From NCBI RefSeq assembly GCF_009910365.1, contig NZ_CP036423.1, positions 1,364,001 through 1,428,000 on the forward strand: a DNA stretch of 64,000 nt. Reading direction: 5' to 3'. Shown piece after piece: positions 1-9,090 of this stretch. The position numbers and the translations under genes were made by a program. How positions within the stretch are numbered: position 1 is the stretch's first letter; the number at the start of each line of letters is the position of its first letter. The stretch comes from Aequoribacter fuscus (GTDB lineage Bacteria; Pseudomonadota; Gammaproteobacteria; Pseudomonadales; Halieaceae). The notes under the pieces were generated by a model. That model did no database searches. It was not told where the DNA came from and saw only the letters and a list, made by a program, of their open reading frames with translations.

Positions 1-222
1 TTAGCGTTCATTCTAATGGGTGTTGTTGTTGCCATTATGGCCGTTGGTGTTATGTTTGGGCGCCAGCCCATTAAAGGTAGCTGTGGTGGCATGGGCGCAG
101 TCGGGATAGACGCTGCCTGTGAACTCTGTGGTGGTGACCCCAACAAATGCGAGACTGAATCGGAAAAAACCGCCAACTCTGCTCGCCCTGGCTTGTTTTA
201 CTCCGCAGATAAAAATTCATAG
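1..222 (+). CDS. nqrM: NqrM (DUF539) Na+-NQR maturation protein, 5' truncated
   Basis: The reading frame is open from base 1 and ends at the TAG at 220-222, so the gene starts left of the window. What is visible is the end of a transmembrane helix, then GSCGGMGAVGID and further cysteines in ACELCGGDPNKC. This spacing of conserved cysteines after one membrane segment is the signature of NqrM, a small inner-membrane protein needed to assemble the Fe centre of the Na+-translocating NADH:quinone oxidoreductase. In relatives it follows nqrF and apbE, so the nqr operon probably lies just upstream. The downstream lolC start is only 10 bp away. Family call is by motif recognition. Confidence 0.85.
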   Translation, partial: LAFILMGVVVAIMAVGVMFGRQPIKGSCGGMGAVGIDAACELCGGDPNKCETESEKTANSARPGLFYSADKNS

Positions 223-232
223 TTCGTTTCCG

Positions 233-1456
233 ATGGCCCTGCTTTGGCACTTGGCGCTGCGTTACTCTTTTGGGGTGCGCCGGCAGGGTTTTGCGCGTTT
301 GGTGTCTGTTATTTCCGTTGCAGGCATGACTCTGGGTGTTATTGCGCTTATTGTGGTCATGTCTGTTATGAATGGTTTTTCACGCGAAATTACCGAGCGC
401 ATCTTATCGGTCGTACCGCACCTGTTTGTTGAGCAAACCATCGACGACACCTCAGGCACGGAGCAAGCCCTTCGGCAGCAGGAAGGCGTCGTTGCGGTAT
501 CGCCTTACCTTCGGACACAAGCCTTGCTGGGTTCGGGTAGTCTAATCAGCGGCGCTCGTATCATGGGTGTTGACACCAGGACTCTGGCAACTGTGTCCCC
601 TTGGCTGGAGACCGTAGCGCGTCAGCTCGAGCAGGCGGCGGATATCCGTTTTGGCCTTGTATTAAGCAGCAGCTTGGCGGCGAGTTTGGGTGTGATGCCG
701 GGCGATGATGTAAAGATGACCTTACCCGATGTGGTGGTTAGCCCGTTTGGTGTGTTCCCGAAAACGAAAACCTTGCGAGTTGTAGGCGTTTTTGACCTCA
801 GTATTAATCAATCGAGCGCCGATGCCTTCATGGATTTAACGACGGCGGAGCGGCTACTGCGACGCGATCGTGACGGTTGGCAAGTACGCGGGCAGGATCT
901 TTGGCAAGCGCCAACGCTTGCGAGTAACATCAACATTGAGCTCAGTCCCCTGGGGCTTCATGCAACGGATTGGACCGAGACGCAGGGCTCGCTGTTTGCC
1001 TCTATTAAAATGGAAAAACGTATGGTCGCGGTGTTACTGTTTTTGGTGGTTGTGGTGGCGGCGTTTAATTTAATCGCGACCTTGGCCATGTCGGTGCAGT
1101 CCCGCCGCAAAGATATTGCGGTGTTGGGTATGATGGGGCTCTCGCACACCCAATTGTCATTGGTGTTTCTACTTCACGGTTTGCTGATGGCCTGTGTCGC
1201 CATTGCGATTGGGACCTTGGTGGGTGTTGTGTTGGCGATGAATCTGCCTGATATTGTGCGCTTGGTTGAACTGGCGTTTGGTTTTAAAGTGTTTGATCCG
1301 ACGGTGTATTTTATTAGCGATTTGCCTTCGCACTTACTGTGGTCTGATGTTTTTTGGGTAGTGACTATCGCGCTACTGTTAAGCATCTTAGCGTCAATCT
1401 ATCCCGCTTTGCGAGCAGCGCGAATCTCGCCTGCAGAGGTATTGCGCTATGAATAA
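233..1456 (+). CDS. lolC: Lipoprotein-releasing ABC transporter permease LolC
   Basis: A 407-residue inner-membrane subunit of the LolCDE complex, which extracts mature outer-membrane lipoproteins from the inner membrane and hands them to LolA. There is one N-terminal helix (about residues 21-45), a large periplasmic domain, then three C-terminal helices and the family-typical ending SPAEVLRYE. A Pro-rich loop SPFGVFPKTK (about 170-179) matches the position of the LolA-binding hook known in E. coli LolC, which favours LolC over LolE. The ATG at 233 was chosen because it begins at the conserved MALLWHLALRY start; an in-frame GTG at 119 would overlap nqrM. It is first in a lolC-lolD-lolE operon and overlaps lolD by 8 bp. 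Confidence 0.93.
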   Translation: MALLWHLALRYSFGVRRQGFARLVSVISVAGMTLGVIALIVVMSVMNGFSREITERILSVVPHLFVEQTIDDTSGTEQALRQQEGVVAVSPYLRTQALLGSGSLISGARIMGVDTRTLATVSPWLETVARQLEQAADIRFGLVLSSSLAASLGVMPGDDVKMTLPDVVVSPFGVFPKTKTLRVVGVFDLSINQSSADAFMDLTTAERLLRRDRDGWQVRGQDLWQAPTLASNINIELSPLGLHATDWTETQGSLFASIKMEKRMVAVLLFLVVVVAAFNLIATLAMSVQSRRKDIAVLGMMGLSHTQLSLVFLLHGLLMACVAIAIGTLVGVVLAMNLPDIVRLVELAFGFKVFDPTVYFISDLPSHLLWSDVFWVVTIALLLSILASIYPALRAARISPAEVLRYE

Positions 1457-2129
1457 TCTCGTTTTGGAATGTCTCAGCCTCGCAAAGCAATACGCCGATG
1501 GCGCGAACAGCGTTCAGGTATTGAATGATCTGAATTTCGAGCTTAGGGCCGGTGAGCTCGTGGCTATCCTTGGTGTATCAGGCTCGGGTAAGTCTACCTT
1601 ACTGAACGTGCTCGGTGGCCTCGACGAACCTACCGCTGGAGACGTCCGGGTTAAAGGCGTCTCGTGGTCACGTTTAAGCGCAAGCCAGCGCTGCACGTAT
1701 CGTAACGAGTCCCTAGGTTTTGTATACCAGTTCCATCATTTGCTCGCGGATTTTAATGCGTGGGAGAACGTGGCTATGCCTCTTCGCATTGCGGGAATGT
1801 CGCAGGTCGACGCCAAAAGCCAAGCCCTGCAGTGGTTAGACCGTTTGGGTCTGTCTGCGCGCGCGAGCCATCGTCCTTCGCAGCTATCGGGTGGCGAGCG
1901 CCAGCGAGTCGCGATTGCCCGAGCCTTGGTGCGTGAACCCGCTGTTGTGCTGATGGATGAGCCCACCGGCAACCTAGATCAGGGGTCGGCTGAAAGGGTG
2001 TTGTCCACGCTCGAGGGGCTCAGAGACTTGAATACGGCTTTTGTTATTGTGACTCACGATGAGTCGGTCGCAGCCAGAGCTGATCGGCGTTTGCGCCTAG
2101 AGCAAGGCCAATTAGTGGCGATCCAATGA
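1449..2129 (+). CDS. lolD: Lipoprotein-releasing ABC transporter ATPase LolD
   Basis: The 226-residue cytoplasmic ATPase of LolCDE. Walker A GVSGSGKST lies at about residues 42-50, the Q-loop in FVYQFHHLL (Q94, the characteristic LolD form), the ABC signature LSGGERQ at 146-152, Walker B VVLMDEPTGNLD with catalytic E171, and the switch histidine in IVTHDES. Length is normal for the MacB/LolD family. It overlaps lolC by 8 bp and lolE by the 4-bp ATGA, so the three genes should be translationally coupled. Confidence 0.96.
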   Translation: MNNLVLECLSLAKQYADGANSVQVLNDLNFELRAGELVAILGVSGSGKSTLLNVLGGLDEPTAGDVRVKGVSWSRLSASQRCTYRNESLGFVYQFHHLLADFNAWENVAMPLRIAGMSQVDAKSQALQWLDRLGLSARASHRPSQLSGGERQRVAIARALVREPAVVLMDEPTGNLDQGSAERVLSTLEGLRDLNTAFVIVTHDESVAARADRRLRLEQGQLVAIQ

Positions 2130-3328
2130 ACCTCAAATTTCGATTAGGGATCGCGCTTCGCTACGTTCTGACACGCGAGCAAGCGCCTCTGTCGCGTTTT
2201 TTAAGTTTGCTGTCAGTCACTGGTTTAGTGTTGGCCGTGGCTCTGATGGCGGTCGTTATGTCGGTTATGAATGGCTTTGACCGAGAGATGCGCACCCGCG
2301 TGTTGGCCGTTATTCCACACGTATCGGTCATGGGAGCGGGTGGATTGGAACCGAGCGACTTAGCAGAGCAGTTGCTAAGCAACGCCGACGTACAAAGCGT
2401 GACACCTTTCGTCGAATTGCAGGGGCTTGTGCAAAACGGCAAACAGGTAGAGGCCTTTGTGGGCGTGGGTGTTTCCGATCCGAGTTCTTGGCTGTTGCCC
2501 GGTATGATCTCTAACGACAAGCCCAAGCCCGGCGTATGGGTAGGAGAGCGCTTGGGGCAACGACTCAACGCAAGCGTTGGCGATCGGGTCAGTGTTGTGA
2601 TACCGGATTCGGGCGACCAAAAGGCCAGGGCGTACACTGTGACGATTGCGGGATGGCTAAGCACCCAAACCGAGGCGGATGACGCCCTGATCTTATTGCC
2701 GCTGCAAGACGCCCAACGTTTTGTGGGGTACGACTCAGTTAAGGTCAGTGGTCTAAAAGTACAGCTGCAAGACGTTTTCTTGGCGCCCTGGTTCGCTCAG
2801 GGTTTGCAGTATACCTTGGCGCCAACCCAATACGTCCGGCACTGGGGTATGACGCACGGTAATCTGTACGCGGCTATTCAGTTGTCGCGGGACCTAATCG
2901 TTATCTTAGTAGCAGCCGTTGTGCTTATCGCCGCGTTCAACGTCGTGTCTTCGTTGGTCTTGTTGGTGACAGACAAGCGCGAGGAGGTAGCGATTTTGTC
3001 CACCATGGGCCTTCAACCTCGGGCTATTGCCTCGATTTTTTTATGGTTAGGGACGTTAATTGGCATAGTGGGTAGCGCACTAGGCGTAGCGCTAGGGTAT
3101 GTTCTTAGCATCAGTATTACCTCGATTGTCGCCCGTATCGAACACGTTTTTGGGGTAAATTTTTTGAATACCGACGTGTATCCAATTGCGTTCTTGCCCA
3201 CCGATCCTCAGGCGGGAGACTTTGTGTTGGTGGCATTTATTGCGATCGCTGCGTGTGCGTTAGCCGCAGTGTACCCCGCGCGCCGAGCGGCGCAGATTGC
3301 CCCTGCCGAGGTCTTGTCAGAAGCCTAG
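2126..3328 (+). CDS. lolE: Lipoprotein-releasing ABC transporter permease LolE
   Basis: A 400-residue LolC/E-family permease with one N-terminal helix (about 22-45), a periplasmic MacB-like domain and three C-terminal helices, ending AAQIAPAEVLSEA. It pairs with LolC around the LolD dimer. Third position in the operon matches E. coli lolE. The stretch THGNLYAAIQLSRD before the second helix is a family landmark also present in the upstream paralogue as ETQGSLFASIKMEK. The start overlaps the lolD stop. Assignment of LolE versus LolC rests on gene order and the lack of the Pro-rich hook. Confidence 0.93.
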   Translation: MNLKFRLGIALRYVLTREQAPLSRFLSLLSVTGLVLAVALMAVVMSVMNGFDREMRTRVLAVIPHVSVMGAGGLEPSDLAEQLLSNADVQSVTPFVELQGLVQNGKQVEAFVGVGVSDPSSWLLPGMISNDKPKPGVWVGERLGQRLNASVGDRVSVVIPDSGDQKARAYTVTIAGWLSTQTEADDALILLPLQDAQRFVGYDSVKVSGLKVQLQDVFLAPWFAQGLQYTLAPTQYVRHWGMTHGNLYAAIQLSRDLIVILVAAVVLIAAFNVVSSLVLLVTDKREEVAILSTMGLQPRAIASIFLWLGTLIGIVGSALGVALGYVLSISITSIVARIEHVFGVNFLNTDVYPIAFLPTDPQAGDFVLVAFIAIAACALAAVYPARRAAQIAPAEVLSEA

Positions 3329-3332
3329 AGTA

Positions 3333-3857
3333 TCAGGCGCGAGTCTGGCGTTTGATTTGGCGCTCGCGCCACTTGCGTCGAATTTGCGCCTTCCACATGA
3401 TATCGACCACAAAATAACCCAAGGCGCCAAAACCTATGCTAAAAAGGAGGCATCCCAGTAAAAAAGGTTGCCAGATAGCGCCCAGGGTCGCCGAGAGCCA
3501 GGCAAAGCTTAACTCGAATTGAATAGCCTGCGTGTCTACGCCTAAGATAAAGGCGCCGAGTTCGTAGGCAAAAAAGAAGATTGCTGGCATGGTCAGCGGG
3601 TTGGTAATCCACACCAAAGAGACCGATAAGGGTAAGTTACAGCGCAGCCAAACAGCCAGTGCCGCGGCAACCAGCATTTGCCCCGGTATGGGCATGAAGG
3701 CCATGAACAAGCCGACAAAGAACCCCATGGATGCCGAATAGCGATTTAAGTGCCACAAATTGCCTTCGTAGATCCAATCACCAAAGACATGCAAAGCTTT
3801 AAGCTCTTTTAATTCCGACGCGCTGGGAATCAGTTTTTTCAGCGTATGCTTGGGCAT
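3333..3857 (-). CDS. DUF2062 domain inner-membrane protein
   Basis: A 174-residue protein with the DUF2062 pattern: an amphipathic N-terminus, then GLFMAFMPIPGQMLVAAAL and ITNPLTMPAIFFFAYELG membrane segments and a basic C-terminal tail (RKWRERQIKRQTRA). The family is widespread in proteobacteria and its biochemical role is not known. It lies convergent to lolE with only 4 bp between the stops and divergent from comEC. The same neighbour order occurs in Pseudomonas, so it belongs to the conserved lol-comEC-lpxK block although it is on the opposite strand. Confidence 0.85.
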   Translation of the reverse strand: MPKHTLKKLIPSASELKELKALHVFGDWIYEGNLWHLNRYSASMGFFVGLFMAFMPIPGQMLVAAALAVWLRCNLPLSVSLVWITNPLTMPAIFFFAYELGAFILGVDTQAIQFELSFAWLSATLGAIWQPFLLGCLLFSIGFGALGYFVVDIMWKAQIRRKWRERQIKRQTRA

Positions 3858-3935
3858 GATGGTTTATGAACCTTAGTGCTCGTTATTCAGTCGACCCCAT
3901 GTGCTGCAATGGTGTCTCTGTTTGCGAGCGCTATT

Positions 3936-6251
3936 ATGACCAGATTTGGACCGAAAGACTACGCTCTAATTGCCGCCACGGGCCTTATTTGTGGGGTGCT
4001 TTCGGCGCTTTTGTGGCGCGGCTTTAGCGCCTTTTATGGCTCGCTCTGTGTATCGGCAATACTATTTTACTATTTTCGTATTAGGGTGCTGCGAATCCTT
4101 ATTGTCGGTTGGTGCGTGGGTCAGGCTTGGGTTTGGTTTTATAGCCAGTGGATGGTCGAGCTGAATGTCTCGCCCCAATGCTTAAACACACCGTTGACCG
4201 TGCAAGCCAAAGTGCGTGATTTTGTAGACGAGTACCCAGGCTTTAATGAGACGGTCGTGCAGCGGGCTGAGCTTGATATAACCCGTGTGTCGCTGCCGGC
4301 TTGTGCTGCGCTAGAGCGCATTAGGGTGTATTACACAGGTCCCAGGACATTGCGTTTGGGCGATCGCATTGACGGTCAAGTGATCTTGAGATCAGAGCGA
4401 GGGTTTGCGAACTTTTCCAGTGACAATCGCAAGGCACAGGCTGTTGCCCTGCAGCGACTGGCAGGCGGGCGCTTAGAATTTGTGCACAGTCAACGCAAGG
4501 CCTATCGAGGATTCGACCATTGGCGCTATCGTCTATCGCAAACCATTGCCAATCAGGCGGGGCTGAGTGACACCGCAAAAGGCGTTATTGGCGCCCTAGT
4601 CGTGGCGGACAAGCGCTCCATTCCGCCTTTGTTTCAGCAGCTTAGCTTGCGCTTAGGTGTTGGCCACCTGTTGGTCATATCGGGTTTACACATTGCGTTG
4701 GTGGCAGGCTTTGCAAGTATTGTGGCTCGAGCCTTGCTGCGGCCATTGTGTTGGATTGTTGCATATCGTGTTAGACAATACCTCGGCGATGGCTTGGTGT
4801 TTGCGGCGGCACTGGGTTACGCCTTAATGGCGGGTTGGAGTTTACCCACCCAGCGCGCCGTTCTGGCCTTGTGCTTTTGGCTGTTGGCCAAAAATCTGGG
4901 GCGCGACGGTCAGCCGTTGCGCTTGTTTTGGTGGGCCCTTACGTTGTGCTTGCTGATAAACCCTCTTACCGGCTTATTACCCGCATTTTGGCTAAGTTTT
5001 GGTGCAGTGTTTATGGTGCTCATAAGCTCGGCCATCGTGGGTAGATTCGAGGGGCCTCGGGCTTATGTTTTGACTCATGTAGCGATATGCGTCGCAATGT
5101 GGCCTGCCAGTTTGGTGTTTTTTGGTCAGGCTTCCCTTGTATCGATACCCGCCAATATGCTGGCCGTACCCGTGGCCGGCCTATGGCTCGTACCGCTCAG
5201 TCTATTGGGGGCGCTGGCTGGCTCATTGGGCGCTATGACTGTGAGCGCTTTGCTGTGGTCGTGGGCGGCGTGGCCGCTGGGTTTAGCGGAAAGCTTGCTA
5301 GACTCTGCCTGGCTTGAGATGGGTGTTTGGCAGAGCACATTATCCATTGCTTTTGCACTGCTTTTGAGCGCTTTGTGGTTGCTGCTATTGACACCCTTGC
5401 GTCTTGCTTGGCGCTTCATTGTATTGGTTGTGATGGGCTTGATGTTGAGCTACCGACCTATGTCGGATTCGACGGATCGGGCGCGATTTTGGGTGTTTGA
5501 TGTGGGACAGGGCTCGGCCATGCTGTTGCAGGTAGCAGAGCGGTCGGTGTTGTTTGATCTGGCAGGAGGCTTGCCCGGCAGTGTGTACCATTTTGACTAC
5601 ACCGCCGCGCCCATTTTGCGGGGTTTGGATATTTCCGCGGTGGACACCCTAGTGCTGAGCCATGAAGACTTTGACCATGTGGGTGGATTTTATTCGCCGA
5701 ACTTTAATTTTGGTTGGCGCCGACTGGTGAGTCCAAGCGGTGAGGGCGAGCGGGCTCAACTGTGTCGACCGGGTCGGGTGGAGCAGTGGGCGCAGGGCGT
5801 CAGCTTGCACTGGCTTTCGGGCGGTGCAGACACTTCTTTGAGTAGCGATAACGACACGTCTTGCGTTTTAAAGGTAAACGCTTACGGCTATTCAGTGCTG
5901 TTCATGGCGGATGTGGGTAAGGTGAAAGAGCGAGACCTGGTCAGTTATTGGCGTAACGAACTTGAGGCAGACATACTTATCGTGGGGCATCACGGCTCTG
6001 ATACCTCCAGCTCGGCAACACTACTCAAGTGGGTAAAGCCCCGTTATGCGGTGATATCTGCAGGGTTTAATAATGCCTTTGGCCACCCCAATCCTGCCGT
6101 AATGAAACGTCTTGACAGCTCTAGAGCGACCATTTTGAACACGGCTCAGACAGGCGCCTTGCGGTTTGAATGGGGGCGCAACGAGGAGCTACGCTGGCTT
6201 GCAACGCGCACCCATTGGGCTCGATTTTGGCAAGATAATTATTCCCCCTAA
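3936..6251 (+). CDS. comEC: ComEC/Rec2 family DNA uptake channel protein
   Basis: A polytopic membrane protein of about 771 residues. An N-terminal DUF4131-type region is followed by the Competence domain with many helices (including GHLLVISGLHIALVAGF) and a C-terminal metallo-beta-lactamase-like domain with LSHEDFDHVGG (about 573-583) and GHHGSD (about 685-690). ComEC forms the inner-membrane channel that takes in single-stranded DNA in natural transformation; the MBL domain is thought to degrade the other strand. Start candidates in frame are GTG 3876, ATG 3909 and ATG 3936. None has a strong ribosome-binding site, and 3936 gives the usual family length. It is divergent from the DUF2062 gene. 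No other competence gene is in the window. Confidence 0.9.
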   Translation: MTRFGPKDYALIAATGLICGVLSALLWRGFSAFYGSLCVSAILFYYFRIRVLRILIVGWCVGQAWVWFYSQWMVELNVSPQCLNTPLTVQAKVRDFVDEYPGFNETVVQRAELDITRVSLPACAALERIRVYYTGPRTLRLGDRIDGQVILRSERGFANFSSDNRKAQAVALQRLAGGRLEFVHSQRKAYRGFDHWRYRLSQTIANQAGLSDTAKGVIGALVVADKRSIPPLFQQLSLRLGVGHLLVISGLHIALVAGFASIVARALLRPLCWIVAYRVRQYLGDGLVFAAALGYALMAGWSLPTQRAVLALCFWLLAKNLGRDGQPLRLFWWALTLCLLINPLTGLLPAFWLSFGAVFMVLISSAIVGRFEGPRAYVLTHVAICVAMWPASLVFFGQASLVSIPANMLAVPVAGLWLVPLSLLGALAGSLGAMTVSALLWSWAAWPLGLAESLLDSAWLEMGVWQSTLSIAFALLLSALWLLLLTPLRLAWRFIVLVVMGLMLSYRPMSDSTDRARFWVFDVGQGSAMLLQVAERSVLFDLAGGLPGSVYHFDYTAAPILRGLDISAVDTLVLSHEDFDHVGGFYSPNFNFGWRRLVSPSGEGERAQLCRPGRVEQWAQGVSLHWLSGGADTSLSSDNDTSCVLKVNAYGYSVLFMADVGKVKERDLVSYWRNELEADILIVGHHGSDTSSSATLLKWVKPRYAVISAGFNNAFGHPNPAVMKRLDSSRATILNTAQTGALRFEWGRNEELRWLATRTHWARFWQDNYSP

Positions 6252-6256
6252 GCGCG

Positions 6257-6284
6257 TTGTTCATGTCGCTCGGGTGAGTATAAT
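6257..6284 (+). promoter_or_regulatory. Putative sigma-70 promoter for exbB-exbD-lpxK-kdsB-murB
   Basis: TTGTTC at 6257-6262, a 16-bp spacer, then a consensus TATAAT at 6279-6284, ending 24 bp before the exbB start. It sits in the only sizeable gap (51 bp) of the block downstream of comEC. Called by eye only. Confidence 0.5.
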
Positions 6285-6308
6285 GAGCCAAACGCAAAGG
6301 GGATGGAT

Positions 6309-6944
6309 ATGCTAGAAATCGTGACAGCGGGTGGTTGGTTAATGATCCCCATTCTGCTCTCTTCGGTCATTGCTTTGGCAATTTGTATTGAGCGTTTAAT
6401 CGCTCTAAAACCTTCTAAAGTTGCACCGGCTGGCTTAGTTCAGACACTGTTTCAGCAAATTAAGTCGGGTCAAATGAACGCCGAGAAATTGCGTGCACTT
6501 AAGAGCTCGAGTCATTTAGGGCATATTTTGGCGGCAGGCTTAATGAACGCCAAAGCCGGTCGGGATATCATGAAGGAAAGCATTCAAGATGCGGGCTCTC
6601 AGGTGGTGCATGAGCTCGAACGTTTCTTGAACACCCTAGGCACTATCGCTGCCATTGCACCGCTGATGGGCCTATTAGGCACAGTCATCGGCATGATTTC
6701 GGTATTTACTGAGATCGTGACGCAAGGCACCGGTAATGCCGGTGCCCTCGCGGGTGGTATCTCTCAAGCGCTGATTACGACCGCTGCGGGTCTGACCGTG
6801 GCCATCCCAGCATTGGTCATGCACCGGTATTTGCAGGGCCGCGTAGATGCCATTGTGGTGCGCATGGAGCAAGATGCCAACCGTTTAGTTGACGCTTTGC
6901 ACGGTAATGCCGCCTCACTCTCTGAGGTAGAGGCCAGCAAATGA
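6309..6944 (+). CDS. exbB: MotA/TolQ/ExbB proton channel family protein
   Basis: About 211 residues with three membrane segments (about 10-33, 104-128, 148-170) and a cytoplasmic loop, the ExbB/TolQ fold. With the following ExbD/TolR protein it forms a proton-driven motor that energises TonB-dependent receptors or a TolA-like partner. ATG 6309 was preferred over ATG 6303 because AAGGGG ends at 6302, which leaves 6 nt to 6309 and none to 6303. No tonB follows; lpxK does, as in Pseudomonas, where this pair lies between comEC and lpxK. The window encodes two TonB receptors that such a motor could serve, but that link is inference. Confidence 0.88.
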   Translation: MLEIVTAGGWLMIPILLSSVIALAICIERLIALKPSKVAPAGLVQTLFQQIKSGQMNAEKLRALKSSSHLGHILAAGLMNAKAGRDIMKESIQDAGSQVVHELERFLNTLGTIAAIAPLMGLLGTVIGMISVFTEIVTQGTGNAGALAGGISQALITTAAGLTVAIPALVMHRYLQGRVDAIVVRMEQDANRLVDALHGNAASLSEVEASK

Positions 6945-7366
6945 AATTCGAGCGACGCGCCAAGCCGGCGGTAGAGGTCAATCTCACGCCCTTGATTGAC
7001 GTGGTGTTTTTGTTATTGATCTTTTTCATGGTGTCGACCTCGTTTACCAAGCAAAGCGAACTTACGCTGGCCTTGCCCACGGCCTCTGGTGAGTCTCGAG
7101 AAATTATTCCCGATCTTATTGAATTGGTTGTTACACGTGAAGGTTCCTACCGAGTGAACGGTTTGCCGCTGTCAGGTACTCGGGTTAGCACCATAAAAGA
7201 CGCCTTGTACCAATTGTCAAAAGGGGACACGACCTTACCTTTGGCGATTGTGGCGGACGCGAATGCGTCACATCAGTCGGTGGTTAGCGCTATGGATGCC
7301 GCAGGCCAATTAGGGTTTTCTCGATTAAGCATAGCAACGCTTAACCCTCAGTCTGAGGAAAACTAG
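6941..7366 (+). CDS. exbD: ExbD/TolR family biopolymer transport protein
   Basis: A 141-residue protein with a short cytoplasmic N-terminus, one membrane helix VNLTPLIDVVFLLLIFFMV (residues 13-31) carrying the conserved proton-relay aspartate D20, and a periplasmic domain. It overlaps exbB by the 4-bp ATGA and so is translationally coupled to its partner. Length and topology are standard. Whether it works with TonB or another transducer cannot be told from sequence here. Confidence 0.9.
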   Translation: MKFERRAKPAVEVNLTPLIDVVFLLLIFFMVSTSFTKQSELTLALPTASGESREIIPDLIELVVTREGSYRVNGLPLSGTRVSTIKDALYQLSKGDTTLPLAIVADANASHQSVVSAMDAAGQLGFSRLSIATLNPQSEEN

Positions 7367-7367
7367 C

Positions 7368-8336
7368 GTGACTTATGGGCGATTGTTGTTCGAGCGCTTC
7401 TTTAACTACTTTTGGTACCGCGAAACGCCAGGGTTGCTGTGGCTATTGTGGCCCCTGGAACTTGTCTACACAGCGTTCGTGGCACGTAAACGGCTAGATC
7501 CTCGCGTAGAGCCTATGAAACCGCCGTGTGTGGTGGTCGGCAATGTGACGGTGGGTGGTACGGGTAAAACACCGGTGGTGATTGCCTTGGTCAGATATTT
7601 GCAGTCCAAAGGCCTGACGGTGGGTGTTATCAGTCGCGGATATGGACGCGCCACTTCAGGTTTGCTAGAGGTTACTCGTTCGAGTTTGGTGAGCGATACA
7701 GGCGATGAGCCTATGTTGATTCACAGAAGCTGCAATGTCCCCGTCGTAGTTGCCGAGCAGCGGGCTATGGCCTATGAGTGCTTGCAGGATAGGGTAGATG
7801 TTGTGCTGGCTGATGATGGCTTACAGCATACCGGTTTGCGCCGGAGTATTGAAATTGCCGTGGTGGACAAGCAACGCGGCTTTGGTAACGGGCACTGTTT
7901 ACCCTTGGGGCCTTTGCGCGAGCCGGCGGCGCGTATTCGCACTGTTGACCACATCATATATCGCGGGTCTAAGAGCCAAGGCGGCGCGTATTTAGTGCCT
8001 CAGGATTTTTATCAGGATAGTGGCCAGACACTCAGCCTTGAGCACATGCTAGCCAAGCATCCCCTGATAGAGGTTGTGACGGCTATCGGCGCGCCACAGC
8101 GATTGCAAGCAGATCTTGAGGCCCTGGGATTTAGCGTTACGCTCAGGGCGTTTCCAGATCATTATCAGTTTAATGACCAAGATTTCGTCAATGCTCGCCA
8201 TGCGGTGGTAGTGACCGAGAAAGACGCGGTAAAATTGCCGGCGTCGGTGCAAGGCGTTTGGGTGTACCGCACTCAGATGCGCATACCGGAAACGACCCTA
8301 ACGAATTTTTGGACCCAACTCGAGGCACTCTTGTGA
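7368..8336 (+). CDS. lpxK: Tetraacyldisaccharide 4'-kinase LpxK
   Basis: A 322-residue membrane-associated kinase that phosphorylates the 4' position of the lipid A disaccharide, the sixth step of the Raetz pathway. An N-terminal hydrophobic helix is followed by the atypical P-loop [12 protein letters not shown] (58-69), and ISRGYGR and DDGLQH motifs are present. It starts with GTG one base after the exbD stop and ends overlapping kdsB by GTGA. In Pseudomonas a Trm112/UPF0434 gene lies between lpxK and kdsB; here there is none. Confidence 0.95.
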   Translation: MTYGRLLFERFFNYFWYRETPGLLWLLWPLELVYTAFVARKRLDPRVEPMKPPCVVVGNVTVGGTGKTPVVIALVRYLQSKGLTVGVISRGYGRATSGLLEVTRSSLVSDTGDEPMLIHRSCNVPVVVAEQRAMAYECLQDRVDVVLADDGLQHTGLRRSIEIAVVDKQRGFGNGHCLPLGPLREPAARIRTVDHIIYRGSKSQGGAYLVPQDFYQDSGQTLSLEHMLAKHPLIEVVTAIGAPQRLQADLEALGFSVTLRAFPDHYQFNDQDFVNARHAVVVTEKDAVKLPASVQGVWVYRTQMRIPETTLTNFWTQLEALL

Positions 8337-9085
8337 GCTATACCATTGTCATTCCAGCGCGATATGCGTCGACACGTTTACCGGCGAAACCTTTAGCGGA
8401 TATCGCCGGAAAGCCTATGATTCAACACGTTTGGGAGCGTGCCTGCGAATCGAGCGCTGATCGTGTGATTGTAGCGACCGATCACTTAGACGTGTTTGAA
8501 GTTTGCCAGAGCTTTGGTGCTGACGTGTGTATGACCCGAGAAGACCACGAATCGGGTACAGATCGTTTAGCTGAAGTAGTCACTCAGGCGGCTTTGGCTG
8601 ACGATGCCATTGTGGTCAACGTGCAGGGTGATGAGCCTTTGATCCCGGCGAGCGTGATAGAGCAGGTCGCGCATAACCTAGCCAGTAACCCCGAGGCCGG
8701 TATTGCGACTTTGTGTGAGCGGATCGAAGACAACGCGACATTGACCGATTCTAACGCGGTAAAAGTTGTTTTTGATTCAACGGGTTACGCGCTGTACTTC
8801 AGCCGATCTCTAATTCCTTTTCCGCGCGATAAAGATGCCGCGACCATCGATCTTGAATCCGATGCGTGGTATCGGCACTTGGGTATTTATGCCTACCGTG
8901 CAGGGACGTTAAAAGCGTTTACGCAATGGCCAATGGCCGACCTTGAGCGGCTCGAAAAATTGGAACAATTGCGCGCCTTGTACCAAGGTACTCGTATTCA
9001 TGTAGAGCCAGCGTGTGCTTCAGTGCCGGGCGGAGTCGATACTCCAGCAGACTTGCAGGCGGTCAATCGCCTGCTCGGTGCTTGA
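8333..9085 (+). CDS. kdsB: 3-deoxy-manno-octulosonate cytidylyltransferase KdsB
   Basis: A 250-residue cytosolic nucleotidyltransferase that activates Kdo with CTP to CMP-Kdo for lipopolysaccharide inner core synthesis. It has the N-terminal [15 protein letters not shown] motif (7-21) and [10 protein letters not shown], both diagnostic. The GTG at 8333 was chosen because it overlaps the lpxK stop (GTGA) and puts the conserved strand SYTIVIPAR at the N-terminus; the frame is open further upstream inside lpxK but without conservation. Its neighbours lpxK and murB fit a lipid A, LPS and peptidoglycan precursor operon. Confidence 0.95.
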   Translation: MSYTIVIPARYASTRLPAKPLADIAGKPMIQHVWERACESSADRVIVATDHLDVFEVCQSFGADVCMTREDHESGTDRLAEVVTQAALADDAIVVNVQGDEPLIPASVIEQVAHNLASNPEAGIATLCERIEDNATLTDSNAVKVVFDSTGYALYFSRSLIPFPRDKDAATIDLESDAWYRHLGIYAYRAGTLKAFTQWPMADLERLEKLEQLRALYQGTRIHVEPACASVPGGVDTPADLQAVNRLLGA

Positions 9086-9090
9086 GACCA

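Noticed and set aside
2161-2664. Long minus-strand frame inside lolE
   Set aside because: A shadow of the coding strand; low-complexity Thr/Pro/Ser-rich product without family features and no start context.
3876-3935. Upstream GTG/ATG starts of comEC
   Set aside because: They add about 20 residues without conservation and overlap the divergent promoter region; 3936 preferred, though not proven.
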